From Rhizomys pruinosus (taxonomy: Eukaryota; Chordata; Mammalia; Rodentia; Spalacidae): 64,000 bases of DNA. The position numbers and the translations under genes were made by a program. The stretch spans positions 1,331,352-1,395,351 of the forward strand of contig VZQC01007114.1 of the NCBI GenBank assembly GCA_009823505.1, given 5' to 3'. Below the pieces are notes generated by a model that saw only the letters and a program-made list of their open reading frames with translations, did no database searches and was not told the origin of the DNA. Position 1 is the first letter of the stretch, and each line of letters starts with the position of its first letter. This document shows positions 24,261 through 36,480 of this stretch, piece by piece.

Positions 24261-24775
24261 AATGTTTGGAGTTAAATGCCATAAACTTCCTCAGGCGAAC
24301 TTGCTGACGCTGTCTTGTTTCAGTTAATGTCATTGCTTGATAAGTGGTCACGTGGGTCCAGTGTCCCTCTCTGGCACAGAGGGTCCATGATCTGGCCTTC
24401 AGTGGACCACATGTAATTTCTGATTTAACAGAGTCCACCACACCAGCAGATATGCAGGTCATTGGTAATCACTGTTCAAGCAATTACCAAAGCACAGGCC
24501 TAAACCCAACCACATGGGGCACTTTTGTCAGAGTGACAGAAAAGGACACATATGTCCTAATGATCACAGGCTGCAGGGTCTCTGTCAATAAGCAGAGGGA
24601 AGAGACTCTACTGTCTTCAAGCTTCTGTGTTTTTAGAAAGGTAGGGTTCAACTTTTCCCTGGGATCACCAATTTTCTTTCCTTCACCAAATTTTATGAGT
24701 TATAGACTTTATGGGAGTCTGACTTAGTGGCTGAATTTGAAAATATTTATTATTCTTGTAAAGAATCACTTTGAG
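24261..24775. other. Unannotated intronic stretch
   Basis: A 127-codon open frame (24344-24727) has no recognisable domain. Nothing else identified. Confidence 0.4.
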
Positions 24776-25000
24776 GGGCTAGAGAGAAAGGTCAGTGATT
24801 AAGAGCACCAGTCATTCTTGTAGAAGACCTGAGTTCAATTTCCAGCACCCACCTGATGCATAAGAAACATCAGTAACTCCAGTCACAGGGAAATTCAAAG
24901 GCTTTTTTTATGACCTTATAGGCAATAACCAACACAGGTGCACTTGCACAAATGCAGGCAATATACATAAAATAAAAATAATAAATATTTTAAAAAATCA
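24776..25000 (+). mobile_element. B2/B3-class SINE
   Basis: GGGGCTAGAGAGAAAGG head, GAGTTCAATTTCCAGCACCC, tail AAAATAAAAATAATAAAT. AATCACTTTGA flanks both ends. Confidence 0.9.
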
Positions 25001-25009
25001 CTTTGAAAC

Positions 25010-25130
25010 AGCTATGGTTGCATATGCCAGCAGTTGGGAGGTGGATGAAGGATATTCAGAGTTCAAGGTCAGTCTTTGCAACATATCAAGTTTCAAGCAT
25101 ATCTGGGTTATAAGAGACTGCCTCCAAAAA
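25010..25130 (+). mobile_element. Degenerate B1-like SINE
   Basis: CATATGCCAGCAGTTGGGAG and GAGTTCAAGGTCAGTC preserve the B1 order. Confidence 0.55.
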
Positions 25131-25385
25131 TTCAATTTGGTTCCTGAATTTTCTGAAAAGCTAATCATTTAGAATCACTGAGAAATGAAGAGATCGAGGT
25201 GTGGTGACAGCCATGCTCCAGTTCTCATGTGGGAACTTAAAATACATTTCTTTCTTTCATAAAAGTGAAGTTGAAAACATTTTCCCAAGACTGATGGTAA
25301 AAAGATGTGTTAGTCATACTGTCATAGCTTACTATAAAATTATAGATTATATTATTCTTTATTGTTCACAAAACATAGTTTTATA

Positions 25386-25590
25386 AGAGCTAGAGTGATG
25401 TCTCAGCAGTTAAGAGCACTGGCTGCTCTTGCAGAAGACCTGGATCCAATTCCCAGAATGCACATGGTAGCTAACAACAATCCTAACTCTAGTTCCAGTG
25501 GATCCAATGCTCTCTTGTGACCTCTGGGGGCATTGCAAGACATGGGTGTAGTTACATACATGCAGACAATACACTAATACACCTACACAA
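25386..25590 (+). mobile_element. B2/B3-class SINE
   Basis: GAGCTAGAGTGATGTCTCAG head, GGATCCAATTCCCAGAATGC, TCTAGTTCCAGTGGATCC. Confidence 0.9.
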
Positions 25591-26070
25591 ATCACCATAG
25601 TTATACAATTGATTTTTGCATAAGTCTGTGAGATCATTACTTATCTGTGTTAATAGCCAGCATTTACTCCATCCCCCATCCATGCTCAAGCACAAATATA
25701 ATGAAAATAACCTTTGATGCCCTCCTCGGATTTTATTAAAGAATAGCTTTGTTACCTCTACCTAAGGGTGGCATGACCCATGTGATTTTTATAGTGAAGA
25801 ACATAAGAAGGTCATCAAGTGTAAATGAAAGTCCTGTCTGCTTGTGTGTGGGAAGACGGTATTGCTCATGGAGGAGGACGCACAGGCCTGAAGTCAACCT
25901 TCTACATTTTGTTTGAAACAGTGTCTCCCATTGGCCTATACCTTGACCAAAAAAGCTAGACTAGATGACCAGCAAGTTTCCAAGATCCACCCATATCTGC
26001 CTCCCAGCCCTGGTATTTCAAGCAAGGACCCAGCGTTTTTTGTGGGTTCTGGGGATGAAAGTCAGCTCTT

Positions 26071-26326
26071 TTTTTTTTTTTTTTATTATTATTATTTTAT
26101 TATTATTTTTGTATGGTATGAATGTACTGTCTGCATAGCAGGTCTGTGCACCCATGTCGTGCAATGCCGCGAAGGTCAGAAGAGGGTCTCGGATTCCCTG
26201 AACTGAGTTCTTCCTGGAATTGGAGTTACAGACGGTTCTTAGCCGCCATGTGGGTGCTGGGGATCGAACCCGGGTCCTCTGCAAGAGCGTTGGTGCTCTT
26301 AACCGCTAGGCTATCTCTCCAGCCCC
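26071..26326 (-). mobile_element. B2 SINE, young
   Basis: Reverse B2 with (TTA)n tail and AACCGCTAGGCTATCTCTCC head. A decayed form of the 17-bp duplication is visible. Perfect target duplication GAAAGTCAGCTCTT at 26057-26070 and 26327-26340. Confidence 0.96.
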
Positions 26327-26439
26327 GAAAGTCAGCTCTTAACACTCAGTGGCAAGTGCGTCTCTGCCTGTGCCCCTTATGGCTATCCTTGACAAAGTGT
26401 TAGGGAAAAAAATAAAGGATGTTCACGAGTGAATCCTTT

Positions 26440-26660
26440 TTATTTCTTTTTTTTATGTGTATGAATGTACTGTCTGCATGTAGGTTGGTGCACCCGTGTC
26501 ATGCAATTTGGCGGAGGTCGGATTCAGAAGAGGGTGTCGGATTCCCCTGGAACTGGAGTTAGAGATGGTTCTTAGCCATCATGTGGGTGCTGGGAATTGA
26601 ACCTGGGTCCTCTGCAAGAGCAGTCGGTGCTCTTAACCGCTGAGCCATCTCTCCAGCCCC
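26440..26660 (-). mobile_element. B2 SINE (without the 17-bp duplication)
   Basis: Reverse B2 ending GCTGAGCCATCTCTCCAGCC. A single CCTGGAACTGGAGTT copy. GAGTGAATCCT lies on both sides. Confidence 0.94.
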
Positions 26661-27511
26661 ATGAGTGAATCCTAATGGTATACTATGATACCAGCCAGGA
26701 GTGTGGCCTCATTCTACAAATTTGTTAGCTTGACCTTGGATTTCCAGCTCTGTATTCTGGACTGTCATGGTAGTAGTGATTCACACTAGCCTATGAGTAC
26801 AACCCATAGACAATGCATTATTTCACTCGTGCAGCAGTCCACGGTGCTATTTGCAGTAGATGTGTGTTGTCCTTGAAGCAGATCCATTATTGGACGAAGT
26901 TTCCATCATCAGATTGATTGGAAGTTGTGGAAGCAGAGAGATGTGTGACAGAACAACCTGACTTAGCCTTGCACATGGATTCCTCCATAGATAGCTGTTC
27001 TCCATGAAGAATGTAAAGTAATTGTGACTGGATATCACAAGCAGTGGGATAGTGTGTTAATTTGGATACAGGGTTAGTTGTTGGGAAAGGGCAAAATAAT
27101 ATCCTATACAGTGGGACAAAACGTTTGTCACTTACAAGCTGGTCAAGCATGGCTCGTGTTTAGATCGGTGGTCTCGGGGCCTAGGCTGTTGTCTCAATTG
27201 CCATGCAGGCTCCTCTAACTTTGTCTGGTATCTACTGGTTTTAGGTAGCTCATCCAGCTGGGACAGCCCAGCCGCACTCCAGCAGTTGGAAAGATAAAAG
27301 GCAGGATAAAGAGGTTATAGTCAATCTTTCAAATAGGACTATTTCCTGAAGAATTTATTGTGGCTATCTTTCCCAAGAAAACACTAACGTTGCCTAAACA
27401 CTGTCAGTTCGTAACTCCTTTCATATTTCCTTCACATATTAAAAGCAGCAACTGCTGATTGCACAGCCTCAAAAGGTTTATAGAATTAAAGGCCAACAGA
27501 AACGAGATGGG
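26661..27511. other. Repeat-poor intronic block
   Basis: No repeat or gene recognised. Open frames on the minus strand are short and featureless. Confidence 0.4.
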
Positions 27512-27690
27512 GAGCCAGCAATGTCTCAGCAGGCAAAGGCACCTGCTGCCCAGCCCATCGGCCTGAGTGATTTCCAGGATCCAGAAGGCAGAAGGAGATA
27601 ACTGATGCCTAGAAGTTGTCCTCTGACTCCCACTCAAACAACAGGATATGCACGTGTACATAAACAAACAAACACACACACATTAAATTA
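27512..27690 (+). mobile_element. tRNA-derived SINE (B3-type)
   Basis: GGAGCCAGCAATGTCTCAGC, AGGCAAAGGCACCTGCTGCC, GTTGTCCTCTGACTCCCAC, then an (ACAC)n/A-rich end. Confidence 0.8.
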
Positions 27691-28543
27691 AACTACTTTT
27701 CTAACACATTCACTCATAATTTTACTTGCTTGAGAGGAAATTGCCATTAACGATTTGAAACATTTTCAAAACTAGATGCACATATTTATATCCCTTATTC
27801 AGACCTAGTATAAATCTAGCTTTTGAGATTTAATCTATAAGTTGTAGTATATTTGTGTATTTTAATAAGAATGATATAATACTGTGACCAAAGCACGTAC
27901 TACACAGAGCACTCCCCGCTTATAAGATAAAAGAACAACTTGGGGCCAATTCTTTCCCCTATATCTCAGACTTCAGTGAACTTGCATCCTATTTCATTAA
28001 GTTGGGTCTATTTGTGTTCCCAACTGAATGTTGATATTTGCCCACAACATTTATGGTTTCAAATCCTGTTACAATAAAACTTTTTGTGTGTCCATATTGA
28101 CTTTAAATACACTTTGTAAACAGCATAGTCCTAGTATTTTATATTTTACTTTAGCTCATTTGGGAACATTTTTAGCTGAGGAATTGTGTCTTGTTTCTCA
28201 AGAGCAAAGTGATGACTAATGGAAGTTTTTTAAATTTCTGTAAATCAATCTGAGTTTAGCTATGAATAAACATCAAACATTTGTAATAGGAAACTATTAT
28301 CAGAAATTTTAAAAGTATGTCAGAATATACCAAAATTAAACAAGGAGTCAGAAGGGCACAGTGGCCAGAGGCCTGTGTCCAGAATTCTGTGTCCTTGGGT
28401 GAGTAATTTTCTCTTTTTACCTCCTCATTTTTAACATCCAGGCAGCCATAGTAATGTTTGCTTCATAAGGAAATTGAAAATTTTAGTTGTAAAAGTACAA
28501 GCATTTCTAAATTTAATATATCACTGTAACACATCACAATTAC

Positions 28544-28545
<2 letters not shown>

Positions 28546-28583
<38 letters not shown>

Positions 28584-28723
28584 ATTTTTGAGACAGGGTC
28601 TCCCTTTAGTCCCAGATGTCTTGGAGCTGGCTCTGTAGACCAGGTTGGCTTTGAACTCACAGAGATCCTCCTGCCTCTGCCTCCCAAGTGCTGGGATTAA
28701 AGGCATGCAACACCACGCCCAGC
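28546..28723 (-). mobile_element. B1 SINE whose tail became a (TG)n microsatellite
   Basis: Reverse B1 (GAGACAGGGTCTCCCTTTAG ... CACCACGCCCAGC). Its tail is (TG)n at about 28549-28579. Target duplication CACAATTACAT at 28535-28545 and 28724-28734 encloses both, so the microsatellite arose inside the element. Confidence 0.94.
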
Positions 28724-28776
28724 CACAATTACATTTTAAGTATATGAGCCAACTTTGGAAAATTAAGACTGTCAGG

Positions 28777-28990
28777 GGGCTGGAGAGATAACTCAGCAAT
28801 TTAGAGCACTGGCTGCCCTTGCAGAGAACTCAGTTTGATTCCCAACACCCACATGGCATCGAACAACTGTCCATAACTCCAGTTCCAAGAGATACAGTGT
28901 CCTCTTATGACCTCCACAGGCATTGCATGAAATGGGTGGACTTACATACATCCAGGCAATACACTCATATACATAAAAATAATACAATAT
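28777..28990 (+). mobile_element. B2/B3-class SINE
   Basis: GGGGCTGGAGAGATAACTCA head, TTTGATTCCCAACACCC, AAAAATAATACAAT tail. Confidence 0.92.
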
Positions 28991-29339
28991 TTTTAAGTAA
29001 ATGAAATACTTTTAGAAAGAAAATTAACCCTCAAATGTTAAAATAATTTCATTTCTTCTAGCTCAAAGTTTTAGAATGTTCTTGTGTTCCCGACTATTTA
29101 AGACATTTGTGCTATTTGCTTCCTTTTAAAAGTCAGGGATTCCATTATGTCTTTATTTGCAGAAGTCTCTTGTGGATCTGTGGTGTGGGGCCCACAGGCT
29201 CCATTTCCTGCCTTCTGTGTTAGTTCCACCCATTGGTTGGGCCAGGCATCTCAGGTGAAGCAAGTTAAAGGAGGTTATAGAGCCTTCAGTCTAAGAAGGA
29301 TTCCGCTCTCCATGGCAGGGAGAAGATAAGGAGGCAAGA

Positions 29340-29527
29340 ACAGGAAGAGGGTAGACACAGTGTGTCAGCAGTCGGGAAGCAGACAGGACCCACACCCCAG
29401 AGAAACCCTTCCTCCAGTGAGGCTTCGCCACCTAAAGCTTCCACAGACTTTCAAAACAGGGTGGACAGTTGAGACCACGCCTTCAATCACAAGAGCCTCT
29501 GGGAACACTTTCAAATCATGATACCTG
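29340..29527 (-). mobile_element. MaLR-type LTR-like fragment
   Basis: GAGCCTCTGGGAACACTTTC followed by AAATCATGAT is the reverse of the TGTTGTGGTTTGAATGTGAA start seen at 16557. Same repeat family, opposite orientation. Confidence 0.5.
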
Positions 29528-29529
29528 CT

Positions 29530-30835
29530 GCTACAGAATCTGTACTCATTACAGGTCAGATGATGTCCATCCTGAGAGGAAACAAAATGTCTAAAAATAG
29601 TATCAAAATATGAATCACATGATAAGCCTTGATATTACAGCCAGAGATACAAGCAGAGAAGCATTTGATTTGGTCTTAAGAGACTTAAAGAATCCCCTTG
29701 TCCCAAATTGCTACCTCTTAAGATTTTAGTCATATTAGATACATTTTCTCTATAGCATTCATTTTCTTATAAGGCATGGAAGTGAAAGTTAGACATAATA
29801 TTCTAGTATAGGTCTGGATGTAAAGTCTGTATTTAATTAATGGTTCCCTTTGAGCAGTTTAACATGAGTTATTGTGCAGTAGTTAGAGATGCCTTGGAAG
29901 GAATGCTGGATGCTGAGGACGTGCAGACATCTTTGATTCATAGTCACCTTTTGGGGGACACTTAGATTCCTCAGATAATTAATCCAGGAATTTTCACTGG
30001 TACTAGAATTTTCCAATTTATGGCCAAAGAGCTGAAGGAAAAAAAAATGCTTTATCTTTTATATGCAGAAATGTCTTCAACTTCTGAGCAGTGTTTCTTA
30101 AAGAGTTCATAAATTAATCTCTTTCTGAACTATCTACGTAACTATTAAATTAAATAGGATAAAGTTTTCATTTGCCATGCTACATTAAAAAGTCATAAAA
30201 ATATATTTTATTTTAAAAAATCTCCTATTGGAAAAATGTTAGTCTGTGACAAAGCAGTTAAGAGCTAGCAATTACCTCAGAATATCTCCTTTTTAAACAC
30301 TTATATAGTCCAACAAGAGCTATTTTATTTTACTTTTCTCAAATAAAATTCATTTGAAATGTCTACATTCATTCCTTACTGCTCTATGGGAGTTAATACA
30401 AAATATTAGCCTGTCTCATAAAATAATTCAAGTTAAAGTCATATTATGATATTGTAGCCAATTTTAAAAAGCTTACCCATTTTCTGCATTGAGAAAAACT
30501 TTATCCATTCGATTTGTCTGGCTTTTCTGGGTTCTAAGAGATGCTTAAGGGGAATTCTGATATAGAAAAAAATAATAGCTGTTCTCTCTGAACTAAGGAA
30601 TCAAATTTCAGCTTGCATGGATTTCAGAAAGTCAGAAACTGACAAAAAAAATATCATGGTGTTAAAGGCCATTTTATCATGTCTTCCTATGAAATGTTTC
30701 CACCAGTCATGGTCTTGAATGATCAGCTAGTTTAATGAAGTGAAAGCAGTTTGGTAGTGAAATGAAATAATTTTAAGATTTTGGAAGTACATATTATTTA
30801 CTTTCAAAATTATTACATTTATTTCTTTATGAGGG
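29530..30835. other. Repeat-free AT-rich block
   Basis: About 1.3 kb with no recognised SINE, which is long for this window. No coding frame. Possible conserved or simply SINE-free intron. Confidence 0.45.
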
Positions 30836-30837
30836 AC

Positions 30838-30976
30838 ACAGGATACATATAGTGTGAATGTGGAGATCAGCCTGCAAGAGTTGGTTTTCTCCTTCCAACA
30901 TGAGGATCAAGGGATAGGACTCAGGATTTTAGGCTTGGAGCAAGTGCTTTTACCCACTGAGCCATCTCACTGCTCC
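30838..30976 (-). mobile_element. tRNA-derived SINE (B3-type)
   Basis: Reverse: GTGGAGATCAGCCTGCAAGA, GTTGGTTTTCTCCTTCC, ending CTGAGCCATCTCACTGCTCC. Confidence 0.85.
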
Positions 30977-31099
30977 TAATATAATTCTATATTTGATGAA
31001 TTGCTTTTAAAATACATTTATAGCAGGCAAATTATAGAATAAAAAAGGATCTCATTTATAACATTATGTTATAGGCAATTCATGTTTCTTCTTTTAAAC

Positions 31100-31257
31100 T
31101 TTTTTTTTTTTTTTTGTCTTTTTGAGACACGGTTTCCCTGCAGCCCCAGCTATCCTGGGACTCACTTTGTAGACCAGGCTTGCCTTGAAATCACAAAATT
31201 CTGCCTGCCTCTGCCTCCCAAATACTGGGATTAAAGGTGTGTACCACCATGCCAGCC
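31100..31257 (-). mobile_element. B1 SINE
   Basis: Reverse B1 with poly-T tail. Exact target duplication TTCTTCTTTTAAAC at 31086-31099 and 31258-31271. Confidence 0.95.
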
Positions 31258-31886
31258 TTCTTCTTTTAAACCTTTTATATATTTTTTGTGGCATGGCAAA
31301 GCAAACCCAGGCTCGCGTGCTTAGCCACACACCCTCCTCTTGGACGGAATCATCACTGGTCTACATTTCTTCTCTCTTTTCTCTGTATTCTGATGTCCCC
31401 AGACTTCAAATTCTAGGCCTCTGCCCTTCTCTGTTCTCTATCTTCTTGTTGTCAGCAGCCAAACACTATTTGTTTGAATTAAATCTATACAAGAAAATTA
31501 GTTACTTATTTACAGAATGATTTGCTTATAATCTGTTCTTCTATAAACTTTTGATCTTCAGACAGCTGTCCTAGTATTAGATATTTGTTAGCTTCTTAAT
31601 TAAATCAGTTATTTACTTAGTCAACCGGCATCTTAACTGCCTGAAATGTGTATTGGGCTAGGAAGGGGGGAGTTAAAGATTCATGAAACATAACCCATAT
31701 CCTCGGTGTGATCATAATCTAGCTGGAGAGAATGGAATTATTCAGGTCTGAATGTCTTTGTTCACCCAAATCTCACATGCTGAAATTCCAGCCCTCAGGG
31801 AGATGCTGTTAGAAACTGGGGCCTTTCAGGACAGTGATTAGCTCACAAGACTGAATAGACTTTTTTGGGGAGGTTGGGGGGTTGAT

Positions 31887-32018
31887 GCAGGGTCTCTCTG
31901 TAGTCCCAGCTGTCCTAGAACTCACTATGTAGACCAGGCTGGCCTTGAACTCACAGAGATCCACCTGCCTCTGCTTCCCAAGTGCTGGGATTAAAGGTGT
32001 GTGCCACCACATCCGGCA
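31887..32018 (-). mobile_element. B1 SINE
   Basis: Reverse B1 (GCAGGGTCTCTCTGTAGTCC ... GTGTGCCACCACATCCGGC) inside the LTR remnant. Confidence 0.92.
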
Positions 32019-32096
32019 TTGAAGAGCCATTTGAACAAGGATCAGAAAGGCTTGCTCTTTCCACTAGGTGAGGATTCAGTAGCACCCAGGAATCAC

Positions 32097-32330
32097 AGGG
32101 CTAGAGAGATGGTTCAGCAGTTAGGACCACTGGCTGCTCTTGCAGAGGATCTGAGTTCAAATCCCAGCACCCACATGTTCTTAACAACTGTTCTTAACCC
32201 CAGTTAGTTCCAGGGGATCCAACACCCTCTTCTGGCTTCCTCAGGCACTGTACAGCATGGGTGCACTTACATAAATGCAGGCCTAACACTCATACACATG
32301 AAATTAAAAATAATAAAAAAATTTTAAATG
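32097..32330 (+). mobile_element. B2/B3-class SINE
   Basis: CAGGGCTAGAGAGATGGTTC head, GAGTTCAAATCCCAGCACCC, AAATAATAAAAAAAT tail. Inserted in the LTR remnant. Confidence 0.93.
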
Positions 32331-32982
32331 AATCAAGAAGCAGTCCCTCATGAGACATGAAATCTGTCAGCCACTCACTTTTAGAGTTAAAGGATCCAGA
32401 TCCATAAGAAAGAGATAATTGTTGAGCTCCCAGGGAGATTCACCCCGGTACTTATAGCTTAGGAGTCTACAGCAGAGGAACTATCAAGAGTTCCAAGGGA
32501 GGGGAGGGAAGGAGAGAGGAAGGAAGGCCATTAGTTTGGTTTCTTGTTTACCAGGCACTTTGTTTATGATCATTTGTTTTAGTCATCCAAACCATAAAAC
32601 AAGGACACAAACTATAATATCAGAGAAATATGCCTAGCATTTGAAGGGAAGTATTTGGAAGGGAGAATTTATCCAGGCAGAGTTTTCTCTATAGTGTCCC
32701 CCTAAGTTGAATCCTGAGGGATAAAGGCAAGTAAGCAATTGAGAGGTTGGAATGGAGGGACAGACATAGAAAGTGCATTCTTGGGAAGAAAGCAAGAGTT
32801 AAAATGGCTGTGGCTGAACACACAGTTTGGTGGTAAAGGTAAGCTGTAAAATGAGACATGAGGGAATCCTTTGGGGATCCGAGACTAATTCAAAAAAATA
32901 TTATAGCACCTCTCCTAGAGGTAGTGAATATCTATTGAGGAACTAAAACCGAGGGTTGAACTCATACAAGGCATCTGTGCAT

Positions 32983-33075
32983 CTACCAATGCACCCACCC
33001 ATTCATCCATCCATTCATCCATCATTTAACTACCCACCCACCCGTTCATTCACACGTCTACTCATCCATCCACCT
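32983..33075. repeat. (CATC)n/(CACC)n degenerate simple repeat
   Basis: CATCCATCCATTCATCCATC with interruptions. Confidence 0.85.
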
Positions 33076-33713
33076 GTGTATGCCAGGGCATGCTTTTCTT
33101 ATTAAATATTGTACTTTAGTTCTTAACATAAAGCATACAGTCAATAAATATAAATGATAAATATTTATTGAGCACCTATAATGAAGGCCACTGGAAGCTC
33201 AATAGAGGATGATTTTTTTTAACGTCTGGTGTCTGAGAGACAAGTTGAGAAGCACGTGCAGTCCTACTGCAAAGAAATCAAGGCCTGGAAGTTAACAAGA
33301 GCAAATTCTAAAGGTTCATGGGCCAAGGAGGGTGAATGGAAGATAATTTAAATATGACAGCCAGGAAATACTGTTCACCAAACTCTGGGGGAGGTCTAGG
33401 CTGGTGATATGCTTTGGAATATATTGGTTTATAGCTGGTGTTGAACCATAAGATTGTATGAAATCCTTCAGATAAAATAAAGGGACTGAGAAAATGTAAG
33501 TACCAGGATGAGGTCCCTAAGGAAGGCTGACATTTAAAAATATGTAAAAACAGAAGAAAGTCCCCATTGAAGAAATAACTACCATCTTGAGAAAGGGTTG
33601 AAGAGAACCAGGAGAGTGTCTTTTTCAAGAGCCATGAGTGTAGATACAGTTAGAAGAGATTATCAATTGTATCAGGTGCCTCAGAAAGAAGTTCATCAGA
33701 GCTTGCTGATTCA

Positions 33714-33945
33714 GGAGGCTGGAAAGATGACTCAGAAGTTAAGAGTGGTAGCTGCTCCTGCAGAGGATGAGTGTTCATCAGTTCTTAGCATCCACATGGC
33801 ATCTGGTAACTGTCTGTAACTCTGGTTCCAGTGGATCTGATGATCTCTTCTTACCTCTGTGGCCATTGGACAACACAGGTGTACTTACCTACATGCAGGC
33901 AATACAGGAATACAGATAAAATAAAAATAACAAAATATTGTTAAA
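33714..33945 (+). mobile_element. B2/B3-class SINE
   Basis: GAGGCTGGAAAGATGACTCA head, CTCTGGTTCCAGTGGATC, AAAATAAAAATAACAAA tail. Confidence 0.9.
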
Positions 33946-34141
33946 AACTTGGCAGTTCAGAGGCCATTAGTGAATTTAGAAAGAATTTCCAAAAATTGTA
34001 TGGATTGAGATCTTACAACACAGACAATGAATCTGAGATAGTCACAGAAGATGAGGTTTTGACAAATTAGATAAGGAGAGAAAGTAGAACATGTTTCAGA
34101 TTGGGATGGTTAACTATTTTCCAGGATAAGAAGTATTTATG

Positions 34142-34278
34142 GTTAGGTCTGGTGGTGCATTCTTTCAATCCCAGGATTTGGGAGGCAGAGGTGGATATAT
34201 CTCTCTAAATTCAAAGACAGCCTGGTCTACATAGAGGTCCAGGCCACACTATGTAGTATGACCCTGTCAGAAGAAGAA
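34142..34278 (+). mobile_element. Old B1 SINE with GAA-rich tail
   Basis: TTAGGTCTGGTGGTGCATTC start, GATTTGGGAGGCAGAGG, ending in AGAAGAAGAAG, where a B2 has inserted. Confidence 0.85.
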
Positions 34279-34280
34279 GG

Positions 34281-34489
34281 GTTGGAGAGATAGCCCAGCA
34301 GTTAAGAGTACTGGCTGCTCCTGCTAAGGAGCCAGGTTTGATTCCCACAACTCACATGATGGCTAACAACTGTCCATAACTGCAGTTCCAGGGGATCTGA
34401 GGCCCGCTTCTGACCTCAGGTGCACTTATATACATACAGAGAATACACTCCTGCACATAAAATAAAATAATAAATAAAATATTAAAAGA
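34281..34489 (+). mobile_element. B2/B3-class SINE
   Basis: GTTGGAGAGATAGCCCAGCA head, AAAATAAAATAATAAATAAA tail. It splits the GAA-rich tail of the B1 before it. Confidence 0.9.
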
Positions 34490-34552
34490 TGAAGAAGAAG
34501 AGGAGGAGGAGGAGAAGAAGGAAGAGGAGGGAGGAGGATAAAGAACTGACCT
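34488..34552. repeat. Purine tract (GAA/GGA)n
   Basis: GAAGAAGAAGAGGAGGAGGA and further pure purine sequence, an expansion of the SINE tail. Confidence 0.85.
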
Positions 34553-34983
34553 GAAGTGGCATAGGACTTGACCATAGGAATGTTGGTTTATGTGATTTCT
34601 GTCTCTTTTTCTAAAGCCTCCAGTATTTGATCATGAATTTCCATGAAGATCATAATCCTTGTCAAACCCTGAATGTAGCCACAGTGGGGTTATGGTTCCT
34701 ACTTTGTTATTCCTCATAAAGAAGTATCAGTTTCAACATGAAAACTTTTGCTGGGATGTTGAACCAAATCCAAACCATAGCACTGTTTTTATTTTCAATC
34801 ATCTATGATCATGTGGGCTATTTGTCTATTTTTAGACCATTGTGCTACATAACCTTCCTAGTGCTAGATTTCAGGTATGTACAACCACACCCAGCTAGTC
34901 ATGTAATTTTAATCCATGTGCTTTCTATGTTTAAATGTGTCTTTTCATAACTTAAAGTGTCTAGGAAGCAAGGATTGTGCCTT

Positions 34984-35238
34984 TTCTTTTTTTTTAATTT
35001 TTTAAATTTTATTTATTTTTCAATGTGTATGAATGTACTGTCTGCATGTAGGTCTGTGCACCCATGTCGTGCAATGCCGCGGAGGTCAGAAGAGGGTCTT
35101 GGATTCCCCTGGAACTGGAGTTCTCCTGGAATTGGAGTTACAGACGGTTCTTAGCCGCCATGTGGGTGCTGGGGAGCAAACCTGGGTCCTCTGCAAGAGC
35201 AGTCGGTGCTCTTAACCGCTAGGCTATCTCTCCAGCCC
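34984..35238 (-). mobile_element. B2 SINE with 17-bp internal duplication
   Basis: Reverse B2: AACCGCTAGGCTATCTCTCC head. CCCCTGGAACTGGAGTT is directly followed by CTCCTGGAATTGGAGTT. Confidence 0.95.
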
Positions 35239-35394
35239 CAACAGCCTCATAGTGATGTCTGATATATGTTAGTAAAATGGGCAGTAATTGAATAAGTCCA
35301 TTATGAAAACTGAAGTATGTAATAGAAGTTCTCCATATGAACTAAAATCAATTATGATAGCATGTACAAGTAACACATAAACTCAAGCCAGACA

Positions 35395-35731
35395 AAATCC
35401 CAAAATAGACATGGGAATGTGTGTAAGAAACCCCAAACCTACCTAAGGAACTGTTGGGAACAGATGGATGCTGGTGGGGGGAGGCAGTCTTCTTTAAGGA
35501 TGAGGTTCAGTAGGTTAAACAGGTTCCATTGGATGGACCCCATATCAATGGGCATTTGGAGGACACAAATATTTGACTCTACAGACATATACACACATAT
35601 AAATGTATGTATAATAGTAAAATAGAGCACATGGAATTGGGTGAGGATAGTAAGGAGGACAAAGGTAAGGATCTAAATATGATACAAATATATTGTATGA
35701 AATTCACAAAAATTCAATGAAAAAGGAAAGG
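35395..35731 (+). mobile_element. L1 3'UTR fragment
   Basis: CAGTCTTCTTTAAGGATGAG, CCATTGGATGGACCCCATAT, then ATATTGTATGAAATTCAC with an A-rich end. It follows the recalled rodent L1 3'UTR order. No ORF2 is attached. Confidence 0.75.
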
Positions 35732-36169
35732 CATGTCACATTTAAAAAGTAGTTTGTGATGTTCTCTAAAACTTAATCCATTTCTTACAGAAATATTAAC
35801 AAGTATGATACTTTCAAGTTTGAGATCTTCCTAAGGATTTTTTTAAACATGATAGAAAGGATTTGGATCTATTCTATTGACTTGTGAAGATCAAATTCAT
35901 ATATACATGTATCTGTGTTCATTTGTGCATGCATGCACACATGGTTATTTCTACGTACTAGCCTATATAAAATATTTTAACAAAGTTCTCAGAATCAGTG
36001 AAGATTAGCTGCCCATATTAAAATCTGCAGGATAATAATGAATTTATTGAGCAGTGATGTCGGGACAAAGGCATGTGTAAGTTTTGGGGAGAGGCTTCTC
36101 TCCTAAACCATGTACCAAAATAAAATGTAAAACTCAGCTGTGATAGCCCACGAATTTCCTTACATCTTT

Positions 36170-36480
36170 TTTCTGCCATCTAATTGGTGATCCGGCTGCC
36201 TCTGGAAGCCATGCCTGCCTCTCCCGTTCTATCCTGATTAGTTTAGGCCATTATCATTTCCCACTGGATTTACTGCAGTAGCTTTAACATGTCTCTTTGT
36301 CTCATCTCTCCCTCTTCCAATCGATGTATCTCTTGCCACAAATTGATCTTTCTGGAACACAAATCAGGCTGTGTCACCGCCCTGCTTACCATTGTCCGAT
36401 GACTTACCATGCTGCAGCGCAAAGCACGAAGCGCTCTAGGTGTGTAGCTGGCTCTTTGCCTTCTGTGCTGGATGTTCTGG
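36170..36480 (+). mobile_element. Possible L2/CR1-type LINE fragment
   Basis: CACAAATCAGGCTGTGTCACC followed by GCCCTGCTTACCATTGTCC resembles a recalled L2 segment. Weak evidence. Confidence 0.35.

Larger units (their letters stand above)
31738..32378 (+). mobile_element. MaLR (MST/MLT1-like) LTR remnant split by B1 and B2
   Basis: Pieces at 31738-31860, 32019-32096 and 32331-32378 keep the recalled order of such LTRs: CTCACATGCTGAAATTCC, then CTTTCCACTAGGTGAGGA, then CAGTCCCTCATGAGACATGA. Confidence 0.5.
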
